This document shows, piece by piece, positions 15,788-24,289 of a stretch of DNA of 64,000 bases (its first letter is position 1; every line of letters begins with the position of its first letter). The translations under genes and the position numbers were made by a program. Location of the stretch: the NCBI RefSeq assembly GCF_012275375.1, contig NZ_JAAZQJ010000001.1, forward strand, positions 248,001 to 312,000, in the 5' to 3' direction. The DNA is from Dyella sp. SG609. Lineage in GTDB: Bacteria > Pseudomonadota > Gammaproteobacteria > Xanthomonadales > Rhodanobacteraceae. The notes under the pieces are model-generated. The model searched no databases. It worked only from the letters and a program-made list of their open reading frames with translations, and had not been told where the DNA came from.

Positions 15788-16966
15788 GTGAAGGTGGATG
15801 TACTGGTGATCGGCGCGGGTGCGGCCGGCCTGATGTGCGCGATCGTGGCCGCGCAGCGCGGGCGCAGCGTGCTGGTGCTCGACCATGCCAACAAGCCGGG
15901 CAAGAAGATCCTGATGTCCGGCGGCGGGCGCTGCAATTTCACCAACCTGGGCGTGACGCCCGCGCAGTACCTGTCCGCCAACCCGCATTTCGCCAAGTCC
16001 GCGCTGGCGCGCTATACGCCGGCGGATTTCATCGCGCTGGTGGAAAAGCACCGCATCGCCTACCACGAGAAGGAGCTGGGCCAGCTGTTCTGCGATGAAT
16101 CGTCGAAACTGATCGTGCGCATGCTGCTGGACGAATGCGCCGCGGCCGGCGCGCGCGTGGAAACCAGTTGCGCGGTGGACCGCGTGCGCAAGACCGACGA
16201 GGGCTTCGCCGTGCACACCGCGCGCGGCGAGCTGCATGCGCAATCGCTGGTGGTGGCCAGCGGCGGCCTGTCGATTCCCAGCATGGGCGCCACCGGTTTC
16301 GGCTACGAACTGGCGAAGCAATTCGGCCACCAGGTCTTGCCCACGCGCGCCGGCCTGGTGCCGCTGACCCTGAGCGGCAAGCACCAGGAGCGCTACCAGG
16401 ATCTGTCGGGCCTGGCCTTGCCGCTGGTGGAGGCGCGCGTCGGCAAGCGCGCTTTCCGCGCCGGCATGCTGTTCACCCATCGCGGCGTAAGCGGGCCGGC
16501 GATCCTGCAGATTTCCTCGTACTGGCAGCCGGGCGACGACCTGCGTATCGATCTGTTGCCCGACCAGGACGCGGCCGGCTGGCTGCATGCGCAGCGCAAT
16601 GCGCGCCCGGCGATGGAACTGAAGAACGTGCTGGGCGACCTGCTGCCGCGCCGCCTCGCGCAGCGCCTGTGCGAGCTGTGGTTCGAGAGCCGGCCGATGA
16701 AGCAGTATCGCCCCGCCGAGCTGGATGCGATCGCCGCCCAGCTGCGCGACTGGCCGCTGGTGGCGAGCGGCACCGAGGGTTATCGCACCGCGGAAGTCAC
16801 GCTCGGCGGCGTGGATACCGATGGCCTGTCGTCCAGCACCATGCAATCGAAGCTCGTGCCCGGCCTGTACTTCATCGGCGAAGTGGTGGACGTGACCGGT
16901 TGGCTGGGCGGCTACAACTTCCAGTGGGCATGGGCCTCGGGCCATGCCGCCGGGCTGGCGGCCTGA
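15788..16966 (+). CDS. HI0933/BaiN-type NAD(P)/FAD-dependent oxidoreductase
   Basis: A 392-residue flavoprotein. The N-terminal FAD-binding motif is VIGAGAAGLMCAIVAA (GxGxxG), followed by the family block KPGKKILMSGGGRCNFTN. Later come GGLSIPSMGATGFGYELA, RAGMLFTHRGVSGPAILQIS, TAEVTLGGVDT and the C-terminal FIGEVVDVTGWLGGYNFQWAWASG. The reaction is not known for most members; one relative reduces bile-acid intermediates. I chose GTG 15788 (MKVDVLVIG) because AGGGTGGG lies 7 nt upstream. GTG 15776 in the same frame is possible and would add four residues. Confidence 0.92.
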   Translation: MKVDVLVIGAGAAGLMCAIVAAQRGRSVLVLDHANKPGKKILMSGGGRCNFTNLGVTPAQYLSANPHFAKSALARYTPADFIALVEKHRIAYHEKELGQLFCDESSKLIVRMLLDECAAAGARVETSCAVDRVRKTDEGFAVHTARGELHAQSLVVASGGLSIPSMGATGFGYELAKQFGHQVLPTRAGLVPLTLSGKHQERYQDLSGLALPLVEARVGKRAFRAGMLFTHRGVSGPAILQISSYWQPGDDLRIDLLPDQDAAGWLHAQRNARPAMELKNVLGDLLPRRLAQRLCELWFESRPMKQYRPAELDAIAAQLRDWPLVASGTEGYRTAEVTLGGVDTDGLSSSTMQSKLVPGLYFIGEVVDVTGWLGGYNFQWAWASGHAAGLAA

Positions 16967-17040
16967 GTCACGTGCCATCCACCTGGCGTGGCGCACGGTG
17001 ACCGACCTGTGTTCCGTTTTCCCTTGCTGAGGAATTCTCC

Positions 17041-17919
17041 ATGAAAGTCGGTTTTATCGGCCTGGGCGCGATGGGCAGCGCGATGGCCAGCAACCTGCTC
17101 AAGGCCGGCCACAGCGTGACCGTGTGGAATCGTTCGCCGGCCGCCACCGAACCGCTCGCTTCGCTGGGCGCCAAGGTGGCCAGCACGCCGGAGCGCGCGG
17201 CGCAGGGCGATGCGCTGTTCAGCATGCTGTCGAACGACCAGGCGGTGCGCGCGGTGGTGCTCGAAGGCGGCCTGCTCGAGGAGATGGACAAGGGCGCCGT
17301 GCACGTCAACCACGCCACGGTGTCGGTGGCGCTGGCGCGCGAACTGGCCGCCGCGCATGCGCAGCGCGGGATCGATTATCTCGCCGCGCCGGTGTTCGGC
17401 CGGCCGGACGTGGCCGCCGCCGGCAAGCTCAACATCGTCACGGCAGGCAAGCCCGCGGTGCTCGAACGCGTGCGGCCGCTGCTGGAAGCGATGGGCAGCG
17501 CGATCTGGCCGATGGGCGAGGAACCCGAGCGCGCCAACGTGGTGAAGATCGCCGGCAACTTCATGCTCGGCGCGGCGATCGAAAGCATGGCCGAGGCTTC
17601 GGCTTTGGCGCGCGCGCATGGCGTGAGCGCCGGCGATTTCCTGCATCTGATGACCAGCACGCTGTTCGCCTCGCCGCCGTACCAGGGCTACGCGAAACTG
17701 ATCGCCGAACAGCGCTTCAAGCCGGCCGGCTTCGCGCTGCCGCTGGGCTACAAGGACATCAACCTGGCGCTTGCGGCCGGTGACGCCGCGCGCGTGCCGC
17801 TGCCGTTCGCCAGCGTGCTGCGCGACAGCCTGCTGGAAACGCTGGCACTGGGCGACGAGGACGTGGACTGGTCGGCGCTGTCGACTGTCGCCGCGCGCCG
17901 CGCGGGCTTGAAGGACTAA
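17041..17919 (+). CDS. NAD(P)-dependent beta-hydroxyacid dehydrogenase (3-hydroxyisobutyrate dehydrogenase/glyoxylate-succinic semialdehyde reductase family)
   Basis: 292 residues. The Rossmann start [20 protein letters not shown] carries GxGxxG. Then come [16 protein letters not shown], the substrate-binding block [15 protein letters not shown] (a form of the DAPVSGG loop), and the catalytic Lys in [11 protein letters not shown]. The C-terminal helical part has [15 protein letters not shown]. The [11 protein letters not shown] variant suggests the glyoxylate/succinic semialdehyde reductase branch, acting on small aldehyde acids, rather than true MmsB (inference). Its TAA overlaps the stop of convergent yaiI by 4 bp. 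Confidence 0.9.
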   Translation: MKVGFIGLGAMGSAMASNLLKAGHSVTVWNRSPAATEPLASLGAKVASTPERAAQGDALFSMLSNDQAVRAVVLEGGLLEEMDKGAVHVNHATVSVALARELAAAHAQRGIDYLAAPVFGRPDVAAAGKLNIVTAGKPAVLERVRPLLEAMGSAIWPMGEEPERANVVKIAGNFMLGAAIESMAEASALARAHGVSAGDFLHLMTSTLFASPPYQGYAKLIAEQRFKPAGFALPLGYKDINLALAAGDAARVPLPFASVLRDSLLETLALGDEDVDWSALSTVAARRAGLKD

Positions 17920-18410
17920 GGCGCGGCTTTGCGGGCTTGGCGCAACCGCGCCAGCCACACGTCGAGCTGGTTGGCGAAGGCCTGCTTGTCGCGCGGATGA
18001 AAGGCGGCCGGGCCGCCGGTATCGACGCCGGCGCCGCGCAGTTCTTCCATGAAATCGCGCAGCCCCAAGCGCTGCGCGATGGTGTCGGGCGTAAACAGCT
18101 CGCCGCGCGGATGCACCGCCAGCGCGCCCTTGGCGATCACCTGCGCGGCCAGCGGAATATCCTGTGTCACCACCAGGTCGCCGGCGGCCACGCGGTTGGC
18201 GATCTCCGCGTCGGCCACGTCGAAGCCGCCGGGTACCTGGATGGCGCGTACGAAGCGCGACGGCGGCGTGCGCAGGAATTGGTTGGCCACCAGGGTGACG
18301 TGCACCTGTTCGCGCTCGGCGGCGCGGAACAGGATCTCCTTGATCGCCACCGGGCAGGCGTCGGCATCGACCCAGATCTGCGCATCCGCGTTGGCGGCGG
18401 GCAGCTTCAC
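17916..18410 (-). CDS. yaiI: YaiI/YqxD family (UPF0178) protein, NYN-like fold
   Basis: 164 residues: [16 protein letters not shown] near the start, [37 protein letters not shown] and HPRGELFT, all diagnostic of UPF0178. The conserved acidic residues ([13 protein letters not shown]) resemble the PIN/NYN nuclease-like active site, but the biochemical function is not established. It starts with GTG 18410, which overlaps the TGA of the upstream phzF-like gene (GTGA), so it is translated by coupling. Confidence 0.92.
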   Translation of the reverse strand: MKLPAANADAQIWVDADACPVAIKEILFRAAEREQVHVTLVANQFLRTPPSRFVRAIQVPGGFDVADAEIANRVAAGDLVVTQDIPLAAQVIAKGALAVHPRGELFTPDTIAQRLGLRDFMEELRGAGVDTGGPAAFHPRDKQAFANQLDVWLARLRQARKAAP

Positions 18411-19291
18411 GGCTGGCCGTTCCAGTGCAGCGTGCCGTCGACCACGGTGTTGGTGCGGCCGCCGATCCAGACCGTGCCGTCGATGATGCGCACGCGCAGG
18501 CTGGCGTCGTGGCCGATCTCGCGGCCCTGGCTCACCGTATAGCCGGCGGCCAGCGTGCCCTGCGGCTCGGCGTGGGCGATATAGGCGGCGATCAGGCCGT
18601 TGGCGGCGCCGGAGGCAGGGTCCTCGACGATGCCCACGCCGGCGGGGAAGGCGCGCACCACCAGCTGGTAGTCCGGATGCGCGGCACGCGCGAACGCGCA
18701 CAGGCCCAGGCTGTCGGTGGCGCGGGCCAGCGCGCCGATGGCCGCATGGTCCGGCTGCCAGGCGCGCAGGCTGGCCTCGTCGGCGCATTCGGCCAGCCAC
18801 CAGTGGCGGCCGCCGGCGACGTAGGCCGGCGGCAGCGTGCCCAGCCCGATCCCGGACAGCGCCGCGGCGAGCAGCGGATGGGCGCCGGCGCCGGTCTTCT
18901 CGACCGTGGCCTGCGGTGATTGCAAGAGCAACTGTCGGCTGTCGCCCGTGCCTTCGATGCGGATCGGCAGCACGCCGGCGCCGCATTCCTGCCACAGCAC
19001 GCCGTCGCGCGGCGCGGCCAGGCCGCATTCGAGCACCGCATGCGCGCTGCCGATGCTGGGATGGCCGGCGAAGGGGATTTCCTTGTGCGGGGTGAAGATG
19101 CGCACGCGGTAGCTGGCCTCGGGACTGGACGGCGGCAGCAGGAAGGTGGTCTCGACCAGGTCGGTCCAGCGGGCGAAGCGCTGCATCTGCGCGTCGCTCC
19201 AGCCGGTGGCGTCGGTGACGACGCCGAGGTGGTTGCCGCCGCCGTGGGCAGCGGCAAAGACGTCCAGATGCAGATAGCGGATGGGGGGCAT
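18407..19291 (-). CDS. PhzF family isomerase
   Basis: A 294-residue two-domain PhzF fold: [20 protein letters not shown] at the start, VETTFLLPP with the family's active-site Glu, [21 protein letters not shown], and in the second half [17 protein letters not shown], the partner of the first-domain GHP motif. PhzF itself isomerises a phenazine precursor; most homologues have unknown small-molecule substrates, and no other phenazine genes are present here. Start chosen at 19291 ([10 protein letters not shown]), with an alternative ATG at 19321. Confidence 0.92.
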   Translation of the reverse strand: MPPIRYLHLDVFAAAHGGGNHLGVVTDATGWSDAQMQRFARWTDLVETTFLLPPSSPEASYRVRIFTPHKEIPFAGHPSIGSAHAVLECGLAAPRDGVLWQECGAGVLPIRIEGTGDSRQLLLQSPQATVEKTGAGAHPLLAAALSGIGLGTLPPAYVAGGRHWWLAECADEASLRAWQPDHAAIGALARATDSLGLCAFARAAHPDYQLVVRAFPAGVGIVEDPASGAANGLIAAYIAHAEPQGTLAAGYTVSQGREIGHDASLRVRIIDGTVWIGGRTNTVVDGTLHWNGQP

Positions 19292-19427
19292 GAGGGGAAG
19301 CGTGTGGCGGGGAAGAAGCACTTAGCCGCGCATGATACGTCGCGCGGGCACGCCAGGGCGAGGTCGACAAGCTCCGGCCGGCCCGCCAAGATGCGCGCTT
19401 TGCCGTACCCGCGCACGGAAACCGTAC

Positions 19428-20033
19428 ATGCTGATCACCCTGCTGCTCATCGCCGTCAACTGCATCGTGTCCTTCATCGCGTTCAACAACGCGCGCCTGA
19501 TGCAGGACCTGATCCTGTGGCCGCCGGCGATCGAGAAGAAGAAGGAATACCACCGGCTGGTGACCTACGGCTTCATCCATGCCGACTTCTACCACCTGCT
19601 GTTCAACATGATCACGCTGTTCTTCTTCGGCCGCGCGATGGAGCCGAAGTACACGGCCTACCTGGGCAAGACCGGCTTCCTGCTGTTCTACCTCGGCGCG
19701 CTGGTGGTCTCGATCCTGCCGACCTATATCGCCAACCGGCATAACGAGCGGTACCGCAGCCTGGGTGCGTCGGGCGCGGTGTCGGCGGTGCTGTTCGCCT
19801 TCATCCTGGTGGCGCCGTGGGCGCGCATCGGGGTGTTCTTCGTGCCGATGCCGGCGATCGTCTATGCGGTGCTGTACGTGGCTTATTCGATCTGGATGGA
19901 CCGCCACGGCCAGGACAACGTCAACCACAGCGCGCATCTGTGGGGCGCGGCGTATGGCGTGGCCTTCACCCTGGTCATGAAGCCGGACCTGGTCTCACAC
20001 TTCCTTAGCGAACTGGCGCGCCCGCGTTTCTGA
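19428..20033 (+). CDS. Rhomboid-family intramembrane serine protease
   Basis: A 201-residue inner-membrane protein with about six membrane segments. [18 protein letters not shown] matches the conserved HxxxxHxxxNM block of rhomboid TM2. The catalytic Ser is in [13 protein letters not shown] (GASGA) and the catalytic His in [14 protein letters not shown]. All key residues are present, so it should be active. Substrates are unknown. The start codon is ATG 19428, directly before the first hydrophobic helix. It is divergent from phzF with a 136-bp gap. Confidence 0.93.
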   Translation: MLITLLLIAVNCIVSFIAFNNARLMQDLILWPPAIEKKKEYHRLVTYGFIHADFYHLLFNMITLFFFGRAMEPKYTAYLGKTGFLLFYLGALVVSILPTYIANRHNERYRSLGASGAVSAVLFAFILVAPWARIGVFFVPMPAIVYAVLYVAYSIWMDRHGQDNVNHSAHLWGAAYGVAFTLVMKPDLVSHFLSELARPRF

Positions 20034-20140
20034 ACGCCGCCGCCCGGGGTTCAACCGGCGCCGGAAGAGGGCGTTTCCGCTCAGTGCGCATTCAACGCAC
20101 CGGGCCTAGCGTGGCGCCATCAACCTCCGCGAGGTGCCCC

Positions 20141-20527
20141 ATGAAACGCCTGCTTGCCGGCCTGACCCTGGTCGCCGCCACCGCGGCCCTGTCGGGTTGC
20201 TACTACGATCCGGGCTACAGCTACGTCCGCAGCTCCAGCTATGTGGGCGACGCCTATTACGGCTCCGGCCGCACGGTGGTCTACGACGACGGCTATTACG
20301 CGCCGGCCTATCCCACCTATTACAGCGGCGGCTATTACGGCTGCTGCTACGCCCCGCCGGTGACGGTGGGCATCAGCGGCGTGTGGTACGGCGGCGGTTC
20401 GCGCTGGCACGACCGCGGCGGCCGCTATTACCGCGGCGGCGGCAACTGGCGCGGCGGCAACTGGAGCGGACATCGCGGCAATTGGAGCGGCGGCCGCGGC
20501 GGGCACTGGAGCGGCCACGGCCGCTGA
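20141..20527 (+). CDS. Gly/Tyr-rich lipoprotein, hypothetical
   Basis: 128 residues. MKRLLAGLTLVAATAALSGC is a lipoprotein signal peptide with lipobox LSGC. The mature part is low-complexity: Tyr/Ser/Gly-rich (YYDPGYSYVRSSSYVG, YYGCCYAPP), then a tail of GGNW(R/S)G-like repeats ending GHWSGHGR. No catalytic motif is seen. Such proteins are common in Xanthomonadales and are probably cell-envelope surface components. ATG 20141 is preceded by CGAGGTG, which decides the start over an upstream ATG at 20084. Confidence 0.85.
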   Translation: MKRLLAGLTLVAATAALSGCYYDPGYSYVRSSSYVGDAYYGSGRTVVYDDGYYAPAYPTYYSGGYYGCCYAPPVTVGISGVWYGGGSRWHDRGGRYYRGGGNWRGGNWSGHRGNWSGGRGGHWSGHGR

Positions 20528-20570
20528 GTCCGCCCTGGCCCGCTGAGGGCCGGCCCGGCACAATCGCCGG

Positions 20571-21662
20571 ATGGGCTATCCGGGTAAGCTTCTGCCGCAA
20601 CGACTCAACAGGCTCATCGTCCTCGTGGCGGTGGGCCTTTTGCTATCCGCCTGCGGCGGCCTGCGCTACTACGCCCACGTGGCGCACGGGCAGAGCCAGC
20701 TGCTGTTGAAGCAGCGCCCGGTCGACCGGGTGATCGCCGACCCCGCGACCAGCCCCGCCCTGGCCAGGCGCCTGGAGCTGGCCCGGCAGGCGCGCCGCTT
20801 CGCCTCGCAGCAGCTGGGCCTGCCCGACAACCGCAGCTATACCCGCTACGTGGAACTGGGCCGCCCCTACGTGGTGTGGAACGTATTCGCCACCCCGCGC
20901 TATTCGGTGGATGCCGTGCGGCATTGCTTTCCGGTCGCCGGCTGCGTGGCCTACCGCGGCTATTTCGACGAGGCCAAGGCCAAGGGCGAGGCCGCGCGGA
21001 TGAAGGCGGAGGGCGACGACGTCTACGTCGGCGGCGTGTCCGCGTATTCCACCCTGGGCTGGTTCGCCGACCCTATCCTCAGCAGCATGCTGCGCTGGGA
21101 CGACGACGAGCTGGCCGGCACCATCTTCCACGAGCTGGCGCACCAGCTGATCTACGTGCAGGACGACAGCGCCTTCAACGAATCCTTCGCCAGCTTCGTG
21201 CAGGAGCAAGGGCTGAAGGAATGGCGCGCCTCGCGCAAGCTGCCGCCGCTGCTGGGCCGCGAGCAGGCCGAAGACGACGGTTTTACCAGGCTGGTGCTGG
21301 ATCTGCGCAACCGCCTGCGCCAGGCCTATGCCAGGGGCGGCGACGAGGCGGCGCTGGAGGCGGCCAAGCAGGCGGAGATCGCCGCGTTCCGCGAACGCTA
21401 TCGGCAGTGGCGCGAGGCGAACTGGCCCGACGACCACCGCTACGACGCCTGGGTGGCGGCCCCGATCAACAACGCGCGCCTGCTGCCGTTCGGCCTGTAC
21501 GACCAGTGGAAACCGGCCTTTGCCGCGCTGTTCCACCAGGGCGAAGGGCAGTGGCCGGTGTTCTACGCCGACGTGCGCCGGCTGGCGAAACTGCCCAGGG
21601 ATGCGCGTGACGGCGAGCTGCGCCGTCTTGCCGGGGCAACGGCCGGCGGGCAGGCTCCATAA
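20571..21662 (+). CDS. Putative aminopeptidase (COG4324-type) lipoprotein
   Basis: 363 residues. The N-terminus is a lipoprotein signal with LLLSACGG (Cys about 27). The zinc-metallopeptidase motif is FHELAHQLIYV (HExxH) followed by NESFASFVQEQG, with the Glu of NESFAS as probable third ligand. The surrounding blocks (ELGRPYVVWNVFATP, VAGCVAYRGYFDEAKA, STLGWFADPILSSML) match the putative-aminopeptidase family. Substrate and role are unproven. It is most likely anchored facing the periplasm. Confidence 0.88.
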   Translation: MGYPGKLLPQRLNRLIVLVAVGLLLSACGGLRYYAHVAHGQSQLLLKQRPVDRVIADPATSPALARRLELARQARRFASQQLGLPDNRSYTRYVELGRPYVVWNVFATPRYSVDAVRHCFPVAGCVAYRGYFDEAKAKGEAARMKAEGDDVYVGGVSAYSTLGWFADPILSSMLRWDDDELAGTIFHELAHQLIYVQDDSAFNESFASFVQEQGLKEWRASRKLPPLLGREQAEDDGFTRLVLDLRNRLRQAYARGGDEAALEAAKQAEIAAFRERYRQWREANWPDDHRYDAWVAAPINNARLLPFGLYDQWKPAFAALFHQGEGQWPVFYADVRRLAKLPRDARDGELRRLAGATAGGQAP

Positions 21663-21763
21663 GCCTGGATCGTTCCTGAAACGAAACGCTGTGTTGCCGT
21701 ATGGACGTCCAGACGGCCATAACCGGTGTATGGTCGAGCCTTTCGCGTGCGTGGAGAAGGCCC

Positions 21764-23041
21764 TTGAAGCTGGTGTCCTGGTGGCTCGGTATCCGTTTCT
21801 GGAAGCGCGTGCTCGCGGGTTTCGTGCTGGGCGCGCTGGCCGGCTGGGCGTGCGGACCGGGCGCGGTGGCGTGGTTCCAGCCGCTGGGCGACGTGTATGT
21901 GGCCTTGATCAAGATGATCGCGGTGCCGCTGGTGTTCTTCGCCGTGGTCAACAGCGTATCGAGCCTGCACGGCGTGCAGCGCATGGCGGCGCTGGGCGGA
22001 CGCACCTTCCTGTGGTTCGCGGTGACGGCCGCGCTGGCGGTGGGCGTGGGGCTGCTGGTCGGGCATCTGACCAACCCGGGCCTGGGCGTGGGACAACTGG
22101 CGATGGCGGCCGACTACAAGGTGCGCGAAGTGCCCTCGGCGGTGAAGGTGCTGCTCGACGTGGTGCCGACCAATCCGTTCCGCGCGCTGTCCGAGGGCAA
22201 GATCCTGCAGGTGATCTTCTTCGCCGGCCTGCTCGGCCTGGCCCTGGTGAAGATCGGCGAGAAGTCCGCGCGCCTGCGCGAGCTGTTCGGCGAGGCCAAC
22301 GACGCCATGATCCAGGTCACCCGCTTCGTGCTGGAGATGACGCCGATCGGCACCTTCGGCCTGATCGCCGCCCTGGTGGCCGGCTACGGCTTCGAGAAGC
22401 TGCTGCCGCTGGGCAAGTTCGTGCTGGCCTTGTATGCCGCGTGCGCGGTGCAGATCGTGCTGGTCTACGGCGGCCTGCTGCTGGCGCACGGGCTCAGTCC
22501 GCGCCGCTTCTTCCGCGGCGTGCTGCCGGCGATGCAGGTGGCTTTCACTTCGTCCTCGAGCTTTGCCTCGATGCCGGTGGCGCTGCGCAGCGTGACGCAG
22601 AACCTGGGCGTGGCGCCGGCCTATGCCTCGTTCGCGGTGCCGCTGGGCGCCAGCATCAAGATGGACGGCTGCGGCGCGATCTATCCGGCGATCAGCGCGA
22701 TCTTCGTGGCGCAGTATTTCGGCCTGACGCTGGAACCCGCGCAGTACTTCGTGATCCTGCTGGCCTCGGTGCTCGGCTCGTTCGGCACCGCCGGCGTACC
22801 CGGCACGGCCACGGTGATGGTCACCCTGGTGCTCAGTTCCGCCGGTCTGCCGGTGGAGGGTATCGGCTATCTGGTGGCGATCGACCGCGTGCTGGACATG
22901 ATGCGCACCATGACCAATGTCACCGGCCAGATGCTGGTGCCGGTGCTGGTGGCGCGCGAGCAGGGGCTGCTGGATATGGACGTCTATCTGGGCGAGGCCG
23001 CGCCCACCGCCTTGCACGCGGAGCAGGAACCCGCGCGCTGA
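21764..23041 (+). CDS. Dicarboxylate/amino acid:cation symporter (DAACS family, GltP/DctA-like)
   Basis: A 425-residue inner-membrane carrier coupling H+ or Na+ to import of dicarboxylates or glutamate/aspartate. It has the TM pattern of the family and its signature loops: SSSSFASMPVALR (serine-rich hairpin HP1), ASFAVPLGASIKMDGCGAIYPA (TM7 with the NMDGT-like MDG), LGSFGTAGVPGTA (HP2) and the closing DRVLDMMRTMTNVTGQ. I chose TTG 21764 (LKLVSWW) because GGAGAAGG lies 7 nt upstream; an in-frame ATG at 21701 has no ribosome site but cannot be excluded. TM7 reads KMDG where family members have NMDG. Specificity is not determined. Confidence 0.9.
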   Translation: MKLVSWWLGIRFWKRVLAGFVLGALAGWACGPGAVAWFQPLGDVYVALIKMIAVPLVFFAVVNSVSSLHGVQRMAALGGRTFLWFAVTAALAVGVGLLVGHLTNPGLGVGQLAMAADYKVREVPSAVKVLLDVVPTNPFRALSEGKILQVIFFAGLLGLALVKIGEKSARLRELFGEANDAMIQVTRFVLEMTPIGTFGLIAALVAGYGFEKLLPLGKFVLALYAACAVQIVLVYGGLLLAHGLSPRRFFRGVLPAMQVAFTSSSSFASMPVALRSVTQNLGVAPAYASFAVPLGASIKMDGCGAIYPAISAIFVAQYFGLTLEPAQYFVILLASVLGSFGTAGVPGTATVMVTLVLSSAGLPVEGIGYLVAIDRVLDMMRTMTNVTGQMLVPVLVAREQGLLDMDVYLGEAAPTALHAEQEPAR

Positions 23042-23042
23042 C

Positions 23043-23867
23043 TCAGGGGCCGTGCTTGCGCCCGGCCATGTGGCGCAGGTAGGCGAGCAGGGCGTCCAGG
23101 TCGGCGTCGCTCAGCACCTTGGCGTCGAAGCCCGGCATCTTCGCCTGCGGCCAGTGGCGCAGCGACTGCGGATTGCGCACGTAGGCGCGCAGCAGGTCGG
23201 CGCGCAGGTATTCGGTGGGGTTGTAGGGCACGTTGAGGTCCGGTCCCAGCCTGGCGTCGCCCTGGCCGTTGAGCGTGTGGCAGGCCAGGCAGATGCGCTG
23301 GAACACCTCGAAGCCGCGGCGCTCGGGGCTGGCGGCGGCCAGCTTCGGGTCCGGCGCCATGGCCGGGAAGCGTGCCGCCACCGCATCCAGCTTGCGGATC
23401 GACGCCAGCTGGTAGGGCCACTGCTCGGGATTGATGCCGCCGGCCTCCGGCTGCGTCCACACCACGTAGAACGGCCCGGCGCTCTGGCTCTTGCCGGGCA
23501 GGGCGGGCCAGGGCTGGCCCGGGTCTTCAACAGCGAGCCAGGCCTGGGCGCCGTGACCGTCAAGGACGTGACCGTCCAGGATCAGTGCCGCCGGCACCTC
23601 AGCGGCGAAACCATCGCTGGCGACGAACTGCAGGTGGTCGCCCGCCGCCGCCCCGGCCAGCAGCGCCTTCAGCGGCACGGCGCGGTAGCGCATGGCGCGG
23701 TGGTAGGCGACGTCCTGGGGGATCTCGATGCCGCGGGTGTCGGGGCGCGCGGCCAGCTGGCGGCTGTCCAGCGTCTGCACACCATGGCCCAGGTCGATCT
23801 TGAGCTCGGCGGCGCCGGCGGGCAGGGCGATCAGGAGTGCGAGCAGGCACAGGCGGCGCAGAAGCAT
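23043..23867 (-). CDS. Secreted c-type cytochrome with N-terminal molybdopterin-oxidoreductase-like domain
   Basis: 274 residues. There is a signal peptide at 1-20 (LLRRLCLLALLIALPAGA). Residues about 20-150 resemble the fold of oxidoreductase molybdopterin-binding-like proteins (VPLKALLAGAAAGDHLQFVASDGFAAEVP) but without an obvious cofactor Cys. The C-terminal c-type cytochrome has CLACH (CxxCH) and a probable Met ligand in AKMPGF, with LSDADLDALLAYLRHM as the last helix. It probably acts in periplasmic electron transfer. It is convergent with the symporter, one base apart. The partner is unknown. Confidence 0.8.
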   Translation of the reverse strand: MLLRRLCLLALLIALPAGAAELKIDLGHGVQTLDSRQLAARPDTRGIEIPQDVAYHRAMRYRAVPLKALLAGAAAGDHLQFVASDGFAAEVPAALILDGHVLDGHGAQAWLAVEDPGQPWPALPGKSQSAGPFYVVWTQPEAGGINPEQWPYQLASIRKLDAVAARFPAMAPDPKLAAASPERRGFEVFQRICLACHTLNGQGDARLGPDLNVPYNPTEYLRADLLRAYVRNPQSLRHWPQAKMPGFDAKVLSDADLDALLAYLRHMAGRKHGP

Positions 23868-23962
23868 GGGTGGGTTCCCGGGAAGGAAAGCACGGCATTG
23901 TGGCATGCGCTTTCCACCCGGCACGGCCGCGGAGGCCGATGCCTGCAGCTCGAAACCCGTTC

Positions 23963-23983
23963 CCGGATTTTGCCCGGGTTTTC
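23963..23983 (+). terminator. Small terminator-like hairpin in the pncB upstream region
   Basis: CCCGG (23963-23967) and CCGGG (23975-23979) flank a 7-nt loop, followed by TTTT. A longer alternative pairs AAACCCG (23954-23960) with CGGGTTT (23976-23982). No plus-strand gene lies upstream within 900 bases, so its use is unclear. It may belong to the leader RNA that follows. Confidence 0.35.
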
Positions 23984-24028
23984 CGAAGCTGGCGGAAACC
24001 TGAACCGATCTAAATCCGCTCTTGAACT

Positions 24029-24191
24029 ATGTCCCGCCCGACCGCACTAACCACTCGTATCGCCGTGAGGCGAAATGAGATGGGGCAGAAGACCGCGCCA
24101 TCGGGGGCCGCCTCTGTTTCTCCCCCTCTTTGTTGAGGACGGCCTGACAAGACCCCGGTAGCTACTCCCCTGGCTACCGGGGTTTTCATTT
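24029..24191 (+). ncRNA. Structured RNA candidate (sRNA or pncB leader) ending in a terminator
   Basis: This 420-base gap contains a string of hairpins. TCGCC-GTGA-GGCGA, with a GNRA-type loop, begins near 24060. GATGG pairs with CCATC around 24080-24103. GGCCGCCTC pairs with GAGGACGGCC (one bulge) around 24106-24143. Last comes the strong terminator 24152-24191. The next gene, pncB, starts 99 bases after the terminator. So this is either a short independent sRNA or a terminator-controlled leader (riboswitch or attenuator) of pncB. A 35-codon frame with ATG 24029 and TGA 24134-24136 runs through it, without a ribosome site and without an obvious amino-acid bias. I do not recognise a known family. 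Confidence 0.5.
24152..24191 (+). terminator. Intrinsic terminator upstream of pncB
   Basis: ACCCCGGTAGC (24152-24162) pairs with GCTACCGGGGT (24173-24183) across a 10-nt loop, followed by TTTTCATTTTT. It is a strong plus-strand terminator placed before pncB and after the candidate structured RNA. Confidence 0.85.
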
Positions 24192-24289
24192 TTCCGGCCC
24201 TTGGAAAGGTTCCCAGGCTCGCGTTCCAGCGCGGCGCACGGGGATAATCGCGGACGGCTCGCGCCGCTTCCTTCCCCGCCGGATACCCG

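Noticed and set aside
18407-19291. Part of a phenazine biosynthesis cluster
   Set aside because: Only a PhzF-like gene is present, neighbours are unrelated, and most PhzF homologues are not phenazine enzymes.
24029-24136. 35-codon frame as an attenuator leader peptide for pncB
   Set aside because: No ribosome site and no enrichment for an amino acid tied to NAD metabolism. The hairpins explain the region better, though a leader is not excluded.
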